NCBI GenBank assembly: GCA_963668535.1
Contig: OY764867.1
Coordinates: forward strand, 2,418,001 to 2,482,000
Length of the DNA: 64,000 nucleotides
Source: F22 sp963668535
GTDB lineage: Bacteria > Bacteroidota > Bacteroidia > Bacteroidales > Bacteroidaceae
Reading direction: 5' to 3'
The notes beneath the pieces are model-generated. The model was given only the letters and a program-made list of their open reading frames with translations, was not told where the DNA came from and ran no database searches. The position numbers and the translations under genes were made by a program. Below, piece by piece: positions 25,665 through 34,103 of the stretch; the first letter of the stretch is position 1, and every line of letters starts with the position of its first letter.

Positions 25665-26594
25665 ATGCCTAAAGGACTTGTTATTCAAAATACTGGTAGT
25701 TGGTACATTGTGAAACCAACTGAAGGTGAGCCCTTGCCCTGTAAGGTTAAGGGCAACTTTCGTTTACGGGGTATCAAAAGTACCAACCCTATAGCTGTGG
25801 GAGATCAAGTAATCTATAATGAGCATGGAGAAGGTGCCGGACTTATTTATGAGATTGAACCGCGTAAAAATTATATTGTGCGTAAATCGCCCAATTTAAG
25901 TAAGCAGTCGCATATTATTGCTGCCAATTTAGATTTGTGTTTATTGGTGGCAACAATCAATTATCCTGAGACGTCAACGACTTTTATCGATCGCTTTTTG
26001 GCTAGTGCTGAAGCATACGATGTACCTACGGAAATTATATTTAATAAGGTCGATTGTTATGATGAGGATGACTTAGCTCAACTGCGATTATATAAAGAGA
26101 TATACGAATCTATAGGGTACACTTGCCATGTACTTTCAGCAGAGACTGGGGAAGGACTAGATAGCATCAAGGATCTGCTTGTTGATAAGGTGACTTTATT
26201 TTCAGGACATAGCGGTGTCGGTAAGTCTACGCTGATCAATGCGCTCTTACCACATGTGGAGGCACGTACAGCCGAAATATCTGAAGCTCATCAAACGGGG
26301 ATGCATACCACAACATATAGTTCTATGTATCCTTTGGAATATGCATCGGGGTATATTATAGATACACCTGGTATCAAAGGATTTGGTTCGTTTGATATGA
26401 AGGAAGGGGAAATTGCTCATTACTTTGTCGATATCTTTACATTCTCAGAAGGGTGTCGCTTCAATAATTGTACGCATATCCATGAACCAGGATGTGCAGT
26501 ACTTGAGGCGGTGGATACTGGAGAAATTGCTCCTTCGCGTTATCAGTCTTATCTGTCTATGCTCGAAGATAAAGAAAGTGGTAAGTATAGATAG
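25665..26594 (+). CDS. rsgA: Ribosome small-subunit GTPase RsgA
   Basis: The protein has 309 residues. An N-terminal OB domain is followed by the circularly permuted GTPase motifs in the order G4 (IIFNKVDC, residue ~126), G1 (GHSGVGKSTL, ~184) and G3 (DTPGIKGFG, ~232). The zinc-binding tail has CRFNNCTHIHEPGC. RsgA assists late 30S maturation and is inhibited under stringent conditions. It starts 6 bp after frr and ends at a bidirectional terminator. All motifs are intact. Confidence 0.96.
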   Translation: MPKGLVIQNTGSWYIVKPTEGEPLPCKVKGNFRLRGIKSTNPIAVGDQVIYNEHGEGAGLIYEIEPRKNYIVRKSPNLSKQSHIIAANLDLCLLVATINYPETSTTFIDRFLASAEAYDVPTEIIFNKVDCYDEDDLAQLRLYKEIYESIGYTCHVLSAETGEGLDSIKDLLVDKVTLFSGHSGVGKSTLINALLPHVEARTAEISEAHQTGMHTTTYSSMYPLEYASGYIIDTPGIKGFGSFDMKEGEIAHYFVDIFTFSEGCRFNNCTHIHEPGCAVLEAVDTGEIAPSRYQSYLSMLEDKESGKYR

Positions 26595-26655
26595 TTGTCA
26601 AACTATGATAGTGCTATATTGTGCTGAGAGTATATAGAGTGTATATAAAATAAAC

Positions 26656-26699
26656 ATACAGTGTATCCAATGGACATTATATCCATAGATACACTGTAT
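26656..26699. terminator. Bidirectional terminator between rsgA and the glycosyltransferase
   Basis: ATACAGTGTATC pairs with GATACACTGTAT (12 bp), with an inner TGGA/TCCA stem in the loop. It lies between the convergent stop codons, with T-rich DNA on the plus-strand exit and A-rich DNA on the other side. Confidence 0.75.
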
Positions 26700-26704
26700 T
26701 TGTT

Positions 26705-27946
26705 TTATTTAGCATCCTTGCCTTCTTTATTTTTTTTCTTGAAGGTGCTGTGTAGTTTTTTAGGTCCTTCTTTGGCCATGGCTATAAATTTGTCTAGCTG
26801 TTCATTGGCTTCTTGAAGGAGTGATTTGCGGTTTTTAGCGATGTTGTGCTCTACAAATTTACCCTCATGATATTCTGGGATCACGGATAGAATTTCTTGC
26901 ATGATACGAATTTCGGCTTCTTCTACCCATTGACGGAAGTCTGGATTGGGCTCGAAATGCTGACTAAATTCAAGGAGACGTTCCAAGTCAAAGCTATCTG
27001 CCGAAAAACCTGCTCCTGCACGCATGGCATCTGCGGCATTGCAATCTTGCTCAATATGGGCAGGAATCATCATAACGGGTTTACCGAGATACATCGCTTC
27101 ACAGATTGATTCGAATCCTGCGGTACTAGCGTAACACTTGCAGGTGCGCATGTACTCAAGGAAGAGTTTGTCATTAATCTTGTGGTAACTTAACGTGTCA
27201 TCAACAACTGTTTCATCGGCCACACCTTTTTTATCCCAAAAGAAATGCAATGGTACTTCTGGATGTTTCTTATGAAAGGCCTCAATATCTTCGGAAAAGC
27301 CAGAATTGAGCATATAGCCATGGATGTGTTCTCCTTGTTCGGCTTGTAGTTCCAGTACTTCGCGACGTAGAATAGGAGGGACTACATCTATCTTGTTGGA
27401 TTTATCTGATGGGAAGGGGTAGAAGGACAGCGCCAATCGTTTGGCGGCTCCAAGTGACGTGAATCGAGTAAAATATTTAAGCACATCAAAGCTGCTCCCC
27501 TCTACTGGAAGAGAAAATTGTTTGTGCATAAACAAATACTGATGTCCGATGCAGACGTAGGGTACACGTGGGCGATAGATCATATAGACCATACCAGTGA
27601 GCATCTCATAGAAATTGATCACGATATCAGCTTTGGATGATTTGATATGTTGATTAATTAAATGAATGCTTTGCATATAATCTTGTGCGTGGCGTATATT
27701 ATTCATGATAGAACTATCTATCTTGACTCTTCTATTTTCTGGGCTTGGGGCGAAGTTGGGACTTAAAAAACGGGTGATTTTTGTATCTACGCGCTCTGTG
27801 AAGAAAGTGGGTAAGTCGCGTACATTACTTTTTCCCACAAGAACCTCCACAACATTGTGTCCGTAGCGTTGTAACATCTCATACATAGAGATCGCTTGGG
27901 TGAAATGTCCTCGTCCTTCACCTTGGACTATAAATAAAAATCTCAT
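26705..27946 (-). CDS. MurG/GT28-like glycosyltransferase
   Basis: The protein has 413 residues. The start MRFLFIVQGEGRGHFTQAISMYEML is a GT-B N-terminal glycine loop, and the C-terminal half holds STAGFESICEAMYLGKPVMMIPAHIEQDCNAADAMRAGAG, the donor-binding pattern of GT28/PF13528-type transferases. The end is a Lys-rich tail. It lies 47 bp downstream of an LpxH-like phosphoesterase on the same strand, a pairing I recognise as common in Bacteroidota. That context points to synthesis of a glycolipid or envelope lipid; donor and acceptor are unknown. No signal peptide or TM is seen, so it probably acts at the cytoplasmic face. Confidence 0.82.
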   Translation of the reverse strand: MRFLFIVQGEGRGHFTQAISMYEMLQRYGHNVVEVLVGKSNVRDLPTFFTERVDTKITRFLSPNFAPSPENRRVKIDSSIMNNIRHAQDYMQSIHLINQHIKSSKADIVINFYEMLTGMVYMIYRPRVPYVCIGHQYLFMHKQFSLPVEGSSFDVLKYFTRFTSLGAAKRLALSFYPFPSDKSNKIDVVPPILRREVLELQAEQGEHIHGYMLNSGFSEDIEAFHKKHPEVPLHFFWDKKGVADETVVDDTLSYHKINDKLFLEYMRTCKCYASTAGFESICEAMYLGKPVMMIPAHIEQDCNAADAMRAGAGFSADSFDLERLLEFSQHFEPNPDFRQWVEEAEIRIMQEILSVIPEYHEGKFVEHNIAKNRKSLLQEANEQLDKFIAMAKEGPKKLHSTFKKKNKEGKDAK

Positions 27947-27993
27947 ATAGATTGGTTTAGATATTTAAAATAAGATGTTTGCATGAGATATGC

Positions 27994-28872
27994 TTATAAT
28001 GGAGATTCGTCCAACTCTGATGTACGTGTTTCACTCATGGAGTGGGTCGGTGCAGGAGGTGCGTTGTTTTGTAGATCCAATTGTTCAGCCAAAGTACTTG
28101 CTTCTTCTTTAATCTGCTCTTTCAACATGCCATCATAATAAACAACTTGCCATTCACCGAGCTCGTCTTGGATAAGTGCGCTCAGTGATTCTACCCAGTC
28201 GCCTGAGTTGAGATAATGTACATCGCCACACATCTTGTTGTCTGGGTGGTGGATGTGACCGCATATCACTCCATCGCATTGCTTGTGTTTAGCTAATGAC
28301 ACAATCTCCGATTCAAAGTCGGTGATATAGTTGATTGCACCTTTTACCTTATTTTTTATTTTCTGAGATAACGAGTAATATGGAAGACCCCGTTTTAAAC
28401 GATTTTGATTATACACCTTATTTACCCATAGCAAAAAGGTGTATCCAGTATCTCCCAGTTGAGCGAGCCATTTCATTTTGGTGGTGATGCTATCAAAGAC
28501 ATCTCCGTGGCATACGTAATAACGTTTCCCAAAATTTTCGTAAGTCCATTCTGTTACCACTTCAATATTGGCAAATTGTAGGGGCATTAAATTATCCAAG
28601 AAATCGTCATGATTACCTCGAATATAGATAATTTTTGTGTTGTATTTTTCCATCATTTTCATGATGGTTTTGAAAAACTTGGTATGCTTTCTTTTCCATT
28701 TTCCCATTCCCGATTTTTTAAGATGCCATCCGTCAATAATATCTCCATTCATAATCAAAAGATCACAGCGGATAGAACGCAAGAATTCGGACACTTCATA
28801 AGTTTTACTGTGTGATGTACCTAAGTGGATATCAGACACGACTACTGTTGGGTAATAGGGAAGATTTGGCAT
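27994..28872 (-). CDS. LpxH-like calcineurin-type phosphoesterase
   Basis: The protein has 292 residues. Metal-site motifs are VVSDIHLGT, IMNGDIIDGW, YIRGNHDDFL, CHGDVFD and CGHIHHPDNK, in the order typical of UDP-2,3-diacylglucosamine pyrophosphatase LpxH and its relatives. The C-terminal extension of about 50 residues is low in conserved motifs. It is not certain that this is the lipid A enzyme: Bacteroidota carry several LpxH-like proteins, and the downstream glycosyltransferase suggests a different glycolipid. It acts in the cytoplasm, with no signal peptide. Confidence 0.82.
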   Translation of the reverse strand: MPNLPYYPTVVVSDIHLGTSHSKTYEVSEFLRSIRCDLLIMNGDIIDGWHLKKSGMGKWKRKHTKFFKTIMKMMEKYNTKIIYIRGNHDDFLDNLMPLQFANIEVVTEWTYENFGKRYYVCHGDVFDSITTKMKWLAQLGDTGYTFLLWVNKVYNQNRLKRGLPYYSLSQKIKNKVKGAINYITDFESEIVSLAKHKQCDGVICGHIHHPDNKMCGDVHYLNSGDWVESLSALIQDELGEWQVVYYDGMLKEQIKEEASTLAEQLDLQNNAPPAPTHSMSETRTSELDESPL

Positions 28873-29083
28873 AGTCTTATTGTTTGAAAATGTGAATACT
28901 TTTAGCAGAAAAAGCCATTACAAGGCATATCCGTATTTGCAAAGATGCAAAAATCATATTACAAAAAGATGAATTTAGACCTTTTTTTCGATATGCTGTA
29001 CAATATATTATGAACAAAATGTCGATTAACGGATTAGCATAGGTGTACTTTATGAATAAATAATATCTTCTTTTGCAATTATT

Positions 29084-29097
29084 TTGACCTGCATCAA
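29084..29097. promoter_or_regulatory. FNR/CRP-type box upstream of pflB
   Basis: TTGACCTGCATCAA matches the FNR consensus TTGAT-N4-ATCAA with one mismatch. It lies about 80 bp upstream of the predicted transcription start, a plausible position for activation of an anaerobic gene. Confidence 0.5.
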
Positions 29098-29135
29098 ATT
29101 TTTACATTGATTACAAAGTAAACATTTTGAAAGGC

Positions 29136-29166
29136 TAGAATACGGTGTAAATATGTCGTATATTTG
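29136..29166 (+). promoter_or_regulatory. Promoter of pflB
   Basis: TTTG (29136-29139), a 19-bp spacer and TATATTTG (29159-29166) form an excellent -33/-7 promoter, giving a leader of about 55 nt. Confidence 0.75.
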
Positions 29167-29226
29167 CAGTACCCTAAATGAGGCGGGGGCACAAACGCTT
29201 CGCAAATCTACATTTACATATAAATC

Positions 29227-31458
29227 ATGGACGTTAAGACTACAATGAAAGATGGGCTTTGGACAAGCACCATTGATGTGGCCAATTTTGTTTCACTAAA
29301 CATAACCCCTTACGAGGGTGATGCTTCATTTCTATGTGGCCCTTCAGCACGCACGAAGAAGGTCTGGGAAAAGTGTATGGAAGCCATCGCAGAAGAGCGA
29401 GCTAATGGCGGAGTACGTTCTTTAGATAACACAACTATTTCTACAATCTCTTCGCATAAAGCAGGATATATTGATAAAGACAATGAGTTGATCGTTGGAC
29501 TTCAAACAGATGAATTATTGCGTCGTGCCATCAAGCCTTTTGGTGGTATCAATGTGGTAGATCGTGCTTGTAAAGAGGCTGGACAACCTGTTGATGAAAA
29601 AGTAAAAGAAATCTTTACACATTATCGTAAAACCCACAATGAAGGGGTATTTGATGTGTACACAAAAGAGATTCGCTCTTTCCGTTCGCTAGGTTTCTTG
29701 ACTGGTTTGCCAGATAACTATGCACGTGGTCGTGTGATTGGTGACTACCGTCGTTTGGCTCTTTATGGTTTGGATCGATTGATCGAAACTAAAAAGCAAG
29801 ACTTAGAAGATTTTGGTGGTCCGATGACAGAAGATCGTATTCGTCTTCGTGAAGAAATCGCTGACCAAATCAAGGCATTGAATGAGATGAAGGTGATGGG
29901 TGAGTACTATGGACTAGATTTAGGACGACCTGCTACATCTGCTCAAGAAGCTGTACAGTGGGTATATATGGCTTATCTTTCTGCTGTGAAAGAACAAGAT
30001 GGTGCTGCAATGTCTTTGGGTAATGTCTCTTCATTCCTTGATATTTATATTGATTATGAGTTGACACAAGGTACTATTACTGAAGAGTTTGCTCAAGAAA
30101 TCATCGATCAATTTGTGATCAAATTACGTATGGTCCGTCACCTACGTATGCAAGCATATAATGATATTTTCGCAGGTGATCCTACATGGGTTACTGAGGC
30201 TTTAGGTGGTAGTTTCAAAGATGGCCGTACAAAGGTTACAAAGACTTCTTTCCGTTTCCTTCAAACATTGTACAATCTTGGTCCTAGTCCAGAGCCAAAT
30301 ATGACTGTACTTTGGGCACAAGATCTACCTCAAGGTTTCAAAGACTTCTGTGCGCAAGTGTCTATCGATACATCATCTATTCAGTATGAAAATGATGATT
30401 TGATGCGTGCCACTCGTGGAGCAGACGATTATGGTATTGCTTGTTGTGTATCTTTCCAAGAGATTGGTAAGCACATCCAGTTCTTTGGTGCACGTTGTAA
30501 CTTGGCTAAAGCTTTGTTGTTAGCAATCAATGGCGGTCGTTGTGAAAATACAGGTACATTGATGGTTAAGGGTATCGAACCTTTGACAAACGATGTCTTG
30601 AATTATGATGAAGTGATGAAGAACTACTATGTGGTGCTTAAAGAAATTGCTCGTGTTTACAATGAGGCAATGAATATCATCCACTTCATGCATGACAAAT
30701 ATTATTACGAAAAAGCACAAATGGCTTTTGTAGATACCAACCCACGTATCAACTTGGCTTATGGTGTAGCTGGTTTATCTATCGTAGCAGATTCTTTGTC
30801 GGCTATCAAGCATGCTACGGTGACTGCTAAGCGCAATGAAGAAGGGTTGACAACTGGTTTTGATATTGATGGTGAATTTCCATTTTATGGCAATGATGAT
30901 GACCGTGTAGATAATCTAGCTGTCAAAATTACGCATGATTTCAATGAAATGCTTGGGCAATTGCCTATTTATAAGAATGCCAATCCTACGCTGTCTATTT
31001 TGACTATTACGTCAAACGTGATGTATGGTACAAAGACAGGAGCTACACCAGATGGTCGTGAAAAGGGAGTGGCTTTCGCTCCAGGTGCCAATCCAATGCA
31101 CGGACGTGATAGTCATGGAGCTATTGCTTCTTTATCTTCAGTTGCAAAATTGAACTATACAGATGCGAAGGATGGTGTATCCAATACATTCTCTATCGTT
31201 CCTAAGAGCCTTGGAGCTACGGCAGAAGATCGAGTAGAAAACTTGACTACGATGATGGATGGATATTTTGCAAAGGGTGCACATCACTTGAATGTAAACG
31301 TACTTAATCGTGAGATGTTGATGGACGCAATGGAGCATCCAGAAAATTATCCACAGTTGACTATTCGTGTTTCGGGTTATGCTGTACACTTCGTAGAACT
31401 TAGTCGTGAACACCAATTGGAAGTGATCTCTCGATCATTCCATGAGCGTATGGCTTAA
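29227..31458 (+). CDS. pflB: Pyruvate formate-lyase (formate acetyltransferase)
   Basis: The protein has 743 residues, close to the usual 740-760. The catalytic Cys-Cys pair is in DDYGIACCVSF (near residue 400) and the glycyl-radical loop is RVSGYAVHF (near residue 715). The enzyme converts pyruvate and CoA to acetyl-CoA and formate anaerobically. The choline/glycerol dehydratase relatives lack the adjacent Cys pair, so the assignment is firm. The activase gene follows. A strong promoter and an FNR-like site lie upstream. Confidence 0.97.
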   Translation: MDVKTTMKDGLWTSTIDVANFVSLNITPYEGDASFLCGPSARTKKVWEKCMEAIAEERANGGVRSLDNTTISTISSHKAGYIDKDNELIVGLQTDELLRRAIKPFGGINVVDRACKEAGQPVDEKVKEIFTHYRKTHNEGVFDVYTKEIRSFRSLGFLTGLPDNYARGRVIGDYRRLALYGLDRLIETKKQDLEDFGGPMTEDRIRLREEIADQIKALNEMKVMGEYYGLDLGRPATSAQEAVQWVYMAYLSAVKEQDGAAMSLGNVSSFLDIYIDYELTQGTITEEFAQEIIDQFVIKLRMVRHLRMQAYNDIFAGDPTWVTEALGGSFKDGRTKVTKTSFRFLQTLYNLGPSPEPNMTVLWAQDLPQGFKDFCAQVSIDTSSIQYENDDLMRATRGADDYGIACCVSFQEIGKHIQFFGARCNLAKALLLAINGGRCENTGTLMVKGIEPLTNDVLNYDEVMKNYYVVLKEIARVYNEAMNIIHFMHDKYYYEKAQMAFVDTNPRINLAYGVAGLSIVADSLSAIKHATVTAKRNEEGLTTGFDIDGEFPFYGNDDDRVDNLAVKITHDFNEMLGQLPIYKNANPTLSILTITSNVMYGTKTGATPDGREKGVAFAPGANPMHGRDSHGAIASLSSVAKLNYTDAKDGVSNTFSIVPKSLGATAEDRVENLTTMMDGYFAKGAHHLNVNVLNREMLMDAMEHPENYPQLTIRVSGYAVHFVELSREHQLEVISRSFHERMA

Positions 31459-31499
31459 TAGTCCTGCTCTAGCATAAATATACTATAACAGATATAGAA

Positions 31500-31528
31500 A
31501 TGCCGAGGGGGCTTTGTTCTCTCGGCAT
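31500..31528 (+). terminator. Hairpin between pflB and pflA
   Basis: ATGCCGAG pairs with CTCGGCAT, extended inward by wobble pairs. No T-run follows, so it may terminate only partly or protect the pflB message. Confidence 0.5.
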
Positions 31529-31535
31529 TATATAT

Positions 31536-31543
31536 TATATTTG
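31536..31543 (+). promoter_or_regulatory. Internal -7 box before pflA
   Basis: TATATTTG lies 28 bp upstream of the pflA ATG at 31571 and downstream of the intergenic hairpin, suggesting separate transcription of the activase. No good -33 box is seen. Confidence 0.5.
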
Positions 31544-31570
31544 TTACCAACCCATTCAAAGACCTACTTT

Positions 31571-32311
31571 ATGAGTGAAAATAAATTACTACGTGTTCAT
31601 TCTTACGAGAGTCTTGGTACCTATGATGGTCCAGGACTTCGTCTTGTTGTGTTTTTACAGGGATGTAACTTCCGTTGCCTATACTGTGCCAATGCCGACA
31701 CTATCCCTCAAAAAGGAGGGAAAGAAACAGCACCAGAAGACATCCTTAAAATGGCCATTAGCCAGAAGCCTTTCTTCGGACGTAAGGGAGGGGTAACCTT
31801 TTCGGGAGGCGAGCCAACCCTTCAAGCTAAAGCCTTGCTGCCGCTTGTGAAACAACTGAAAGCGGAGGGAATACACGTCTGTATCGATACCAATGGTAGC
31901 GTGTGGAATGAGGATGTGAAGAACTTGTTGGAGTATGTAGATTTGGTTTTACTTGACGTGAAACAAATAGATCCAGACAAGCATGTTTCATTAACTGGTT
32001 TACGCAACGATAAAACTCTGACTTTGGCCAAGTATATGGAAGAGATTGGACAGCCGTTTTGGGTGCGTTATGTATTAGTCCCTACTATTAGTGATGCCGA
32101 GGCTGATATCCGTTCGTTGGGCAAGACGTTAGGAGCTTATACGATGATACAGCGTTTGGAGATTTTGCCTTATCACACGCTGGGTGCACACAAATACGAA
32201 GCTATGGGACAAGAATATGCCCTCAAGGATATTAAAGAGAATACTCCCGAACAATTAAATCGAGCAAAAGAGCTCTTTGAAGAATATTTTGGTGTAGTAT
32301 ATCTTAATTAA
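31571..32311 (+). CDS. pflA: Pyruvate formate-lyase-activating enzyme (radical SAM)
   Basis: The protein has 246 residues from ATG 31571 (MSENKLLRVHSYES). The radical SAM cluster motif CNFRCLYC, the preceding GTYDGPGLRLVVFLQG, and FSGGEPTLQ are those of PFL activases. The enzyme uses SAM to place the glycyl radical on PflB. An upstream Met at 31514 lies before the -7 box and is rejected. The length is normal. It follows pflB directly, so the pair is a complete system. Confidence 0.96.
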   Translation: MSENKLLRVHSYESLGTYDGPGLRLVVFLQGCNFRCLYCANADTIPQKGGKETAPEDILKMAISQKPFFGRKGGVTFSGGEPTLQAKALLPLVKQLKAEGIHVCIDTNGSVWNEDVKNLLEYVDLVLLDVKQIDPDKHVSLTGLRNDKTLTLAKYMEEIGQPFWVRYVLVPTISDAEADIRSLGKTLGAYTMIQRLEILPYHTLGAHKYEAMGQEYALKDIKENTPEQLNRAKELFEEYFGVVYLN

Positions 32312-32316
32312 AATTA

Positions 32317-32345
32317 AAAGCATGCTGTATAGCATGCTTTTTTTG
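32317..32345 (+). terminator. Intrinsic terminator after pflA
   Basis: AAAGCATGCT and AGCATGCTTT form a perfect 10-bp stem with a GTAT loop and an extended T-run. It begins a few bases after the pflA stop. Confidence 0.85.
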
Positions 32346-32389
32346 TTGTTTTGTTTGTAAGTTTACTCAGTTTCCCTATCTTTGCAATG

Positions 32390-32452
32390 TGTTTTTCATA
32401 GTATTAGATTTAAGGTTAACAAGGTTGGAGTCAGGTGTGACTCCTTTTTTTT
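32390..32452 (+). ncRNA. Putative small RNA, copy B
   Basis: TTTG (32354-32357), a 19-bp spacer and TATCTTTG (32377-32384) form the promoter. The predicted RNA begins near GTGTTTTTCATAGTATTAG, continues through ATTTAAGGTTAACAAGGTT, and ends in GGAGTCA/TGACTCC with a GGTG loop and eight T. Core and terminator stem are nearly identical to copy C. The next gene on this strand has its own promoter beyond the terminator, so this is an independent unit and not a leader. Confidence 0.7.
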
Positions 32453-32576
32453 GCTCTATACTTTTCTAGTCTATATTTTTCCAATGTATTTTCGCTCCCT
32501 GGTCAACATAATATCACACTCTATACGGTAGCATTTTACTGATTATTTTATAGATGTTCATTGTATTGTTTCATTT

Positions 32577-32612
32577 TTGACATATCCATGTCATATCTTA
32601 ATGTGATTTTTG
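32577..32612 (+). promoter_or_regulatory. Pho-box-like promoter of the phosphoesterase/receptor/GDPD operon
   Basis: Half-sites TGACAT (32578) and TGTCAT (32589) are 11 bp apart. Exactly 10 bp after the 18-mer comes GATTTTTG (32605-32612), a near match to the -7 box. The geometry is the same as at 13178 and 16767. The two half-sites also form a palindrome (TGACAT-ATCC-ATGTCA), so another dimeric regulator is a possible reading. Confidence 0.58.
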
Positions 32613-32665
32613 CACACATAAGGACTTACCTATTGTATATGTCCAGTTTGTAGATTGACGACATT

Positions 32666-34066
32666 ATGAAACATATCTTACCTCAACATCGTATATCTTG
32701 GAAAAAGGCATCTCGCAGGCAATGGCTTGTTGGCATGTTAGTAGGCTTCGTTGCTCTATTCATAACGATTTGTGTGCAAAGCTGCAGTTTGATACAAGCA
32801 AAGCCAATTCATGAGAAAAGTACGCAGAAAAATGTGGATATAGTATGGGCGGTAGCGTCCGATTTGCATGTTATGGACACATCTATTGTCAAAAGGCCAG
32901 GTAAAGCATTTGAGGAGTATCTAAAAAATGATCGAAAATTATTGTCCTATTCCCGGGTGATGCTTGATTCCTTGTCGGCTCGTATGCTTATATTGAAACC
33001 AAAGTATCTGTTGATTAGTGGCGATTTGACTAAGGATGGCGCCTACGTGTCTCATCAATATTTAATCCATCATTTTTTAGCTCCCTTACGTGAAGCTGGT
33101 ATACAGCCTATCGTGGTACCTGGCAACCATGATATCATGAATCCTCACGCCTATATATATGATGGAGATAAGAGTGTGCGTACTCGTACGATTAATCCAG
33201 ATGAATTTCGTGAACTATATGGCCCATATGGCTATAATCAAGCTTTATCTAATGATTCTTCTTCATTGAGTTATGTGCTACAATTGAGTCCCAAAGTACG
33301 TCTATTATGTTTAGATGCCAATCAATATAAGAAGAATGATTTCAATTTAGATCTTTGCTATTGGAATGGAGTGTTGTCTGAGAGTACATTGGCTTATGTA
33401 GCAGAGCAAGCGCACCAAGCACAAAAACTTGGAATGCGCATGATGATTATGATCCATCATGGGGTTATTCCACATTGGCGATTGCAAAATCAAGCAAGTC
33501 CAGGATATGTCTTAGATAATGCCAGCGAATTACGTCGATTGTGCTATACATACAATATTGAGATTTGCATGACAGGGCATGCACATTGTCAGGATATTTC
33601 CGAACATAGCTATTGGGGAAGTCATCTATATGATATAGAAACTGGTAGTTTGGTGACGTATCCCTGCCCATACCGCGTGATGAGACTGCATGGTGATTCC
33701 TTGAGTATCGTCAGTGATTCGATTGAAATCGGATCGGGTTTCGAAGATATTGCAAAAGAGGCACTGATTGAAGGTGTGGCGACATTTTCATTATCGTCAG
33801 TTTCCAAAAGTTTCCCAGACACTTTAAGAAAACATATTGCCACAGACATTGGTCGATTGATGGTTGTTCACGCACATGGAGATGAAGTTTTGAGCGATAA
33901 ACTACAACAAGATTTGATTGGTTTGGATCATCAAATGCGCCATTATTCATTTCTACAACGTCTGCGTATGTCGGCAGTAATCAAATCCTTATCTAAAGAT
34001 TCTGGAGTTGCTGACAACGATGTTGATTTAGAATTATCTCCCGTGATAGCGATGACGAATAAATAG
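32666..34066 (+). CDS. Exported calcineurin-like metallophosphoesterase
   Basis: The protein has 466 residues. A long basic N-terminus precedes a hydrophobic segment ending ICVQSC, possibly a lipobox, so it is probably an outer-membrane-anchored lipoprotein. Metal motifs are AVASDLHVMD, LLISGDLTKDGA, VVPGNHDI, IMIHHGV and MTGHAHCQD. About 130 C-terminal residues follow the catalytic domain and have no recognised motif. It is the first gene of an operon with a TonB receptor and a glycerophosphodiesterase, preceded by a Pho-box-like promoter. I infer hydrolysis of an extracellular phosphoester for phosphate scavenging; the substrate is not determined. Confidence 0.82.
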   Translation: MKHILPQHRISWKKASRRQWLVGMLVGFVALFITICVQSCSLIQAKPIHEKSTQKNVDIVWAVASDLHVMDTSIVKRPGKAFEEYLKNDRKLLSYSRVMLDSLSARMLILKPKYLLISGDLTKDGAYVSHQYLIHHFLAPLREAGIQPIVVPGNHDIMNPHAYIYDGDKSVRTRTINPDEFRELYGPYGYNQALSNDSSSLSYVLQLSPKVRLLCLDANQYKKNDFNLDLCYWNGVLSESTLAYVAEQAHQAQKLGMRMMIMIHHGVIPHWRLQNQASPGYVLDNASELRRLCYTYNIEICMTGHAHCQDISEHSYWGSHLYDIETGSLVTYPCPYRVMRLHGDSLSIVSDSIEIGSGFEDIAKEALIEGVATFSLSSVSKSFPDTLRKHIATDIGRLMVVHAHGDEVLSDKLQQDLIGLDHQMRHYSFLQRLRMSAVIKSLSKDSGVADNDVDLELSPVIAMTNK

Positions 34067-34103
34067 AATCATGTATCAAATATTCAAATAAATTATTCAC
34101 ACA

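Larger units (their letters stand above)
28873..29226. other. Divergent intergenic region upstream of pflB
   Basis: This 354-bp AT-rich gap holds the pflB promoter and an FNR-like box. TTACAAAGTAA, a small palindrome (29111-29121), lies just upstream of the -33 element. I see no gene. Confidence 0.6.
32312..32665. other. Intergenic region with terminator, small-RNA copy B and Pho-type promoter
   Basis: This 354-bp gap is fully used: the pflA terminator, then small-RNA copy B with its own promoter and terminator, then about 120 bp of AT-rich DNA, then the Pho-box-like promoter of the following phosphoesterase operon. Confidence 0.65.

Noticed and set aside
32390..32452. Small-RNA copy B as a GTG-started leaderless peptide
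   Set aside because: The frame GTG-TTT-TTC is open in B and C but hits TAA in copy A, and the T-run terminator ends the RNA before a stop in B. Conservation is at the nucleotide level.
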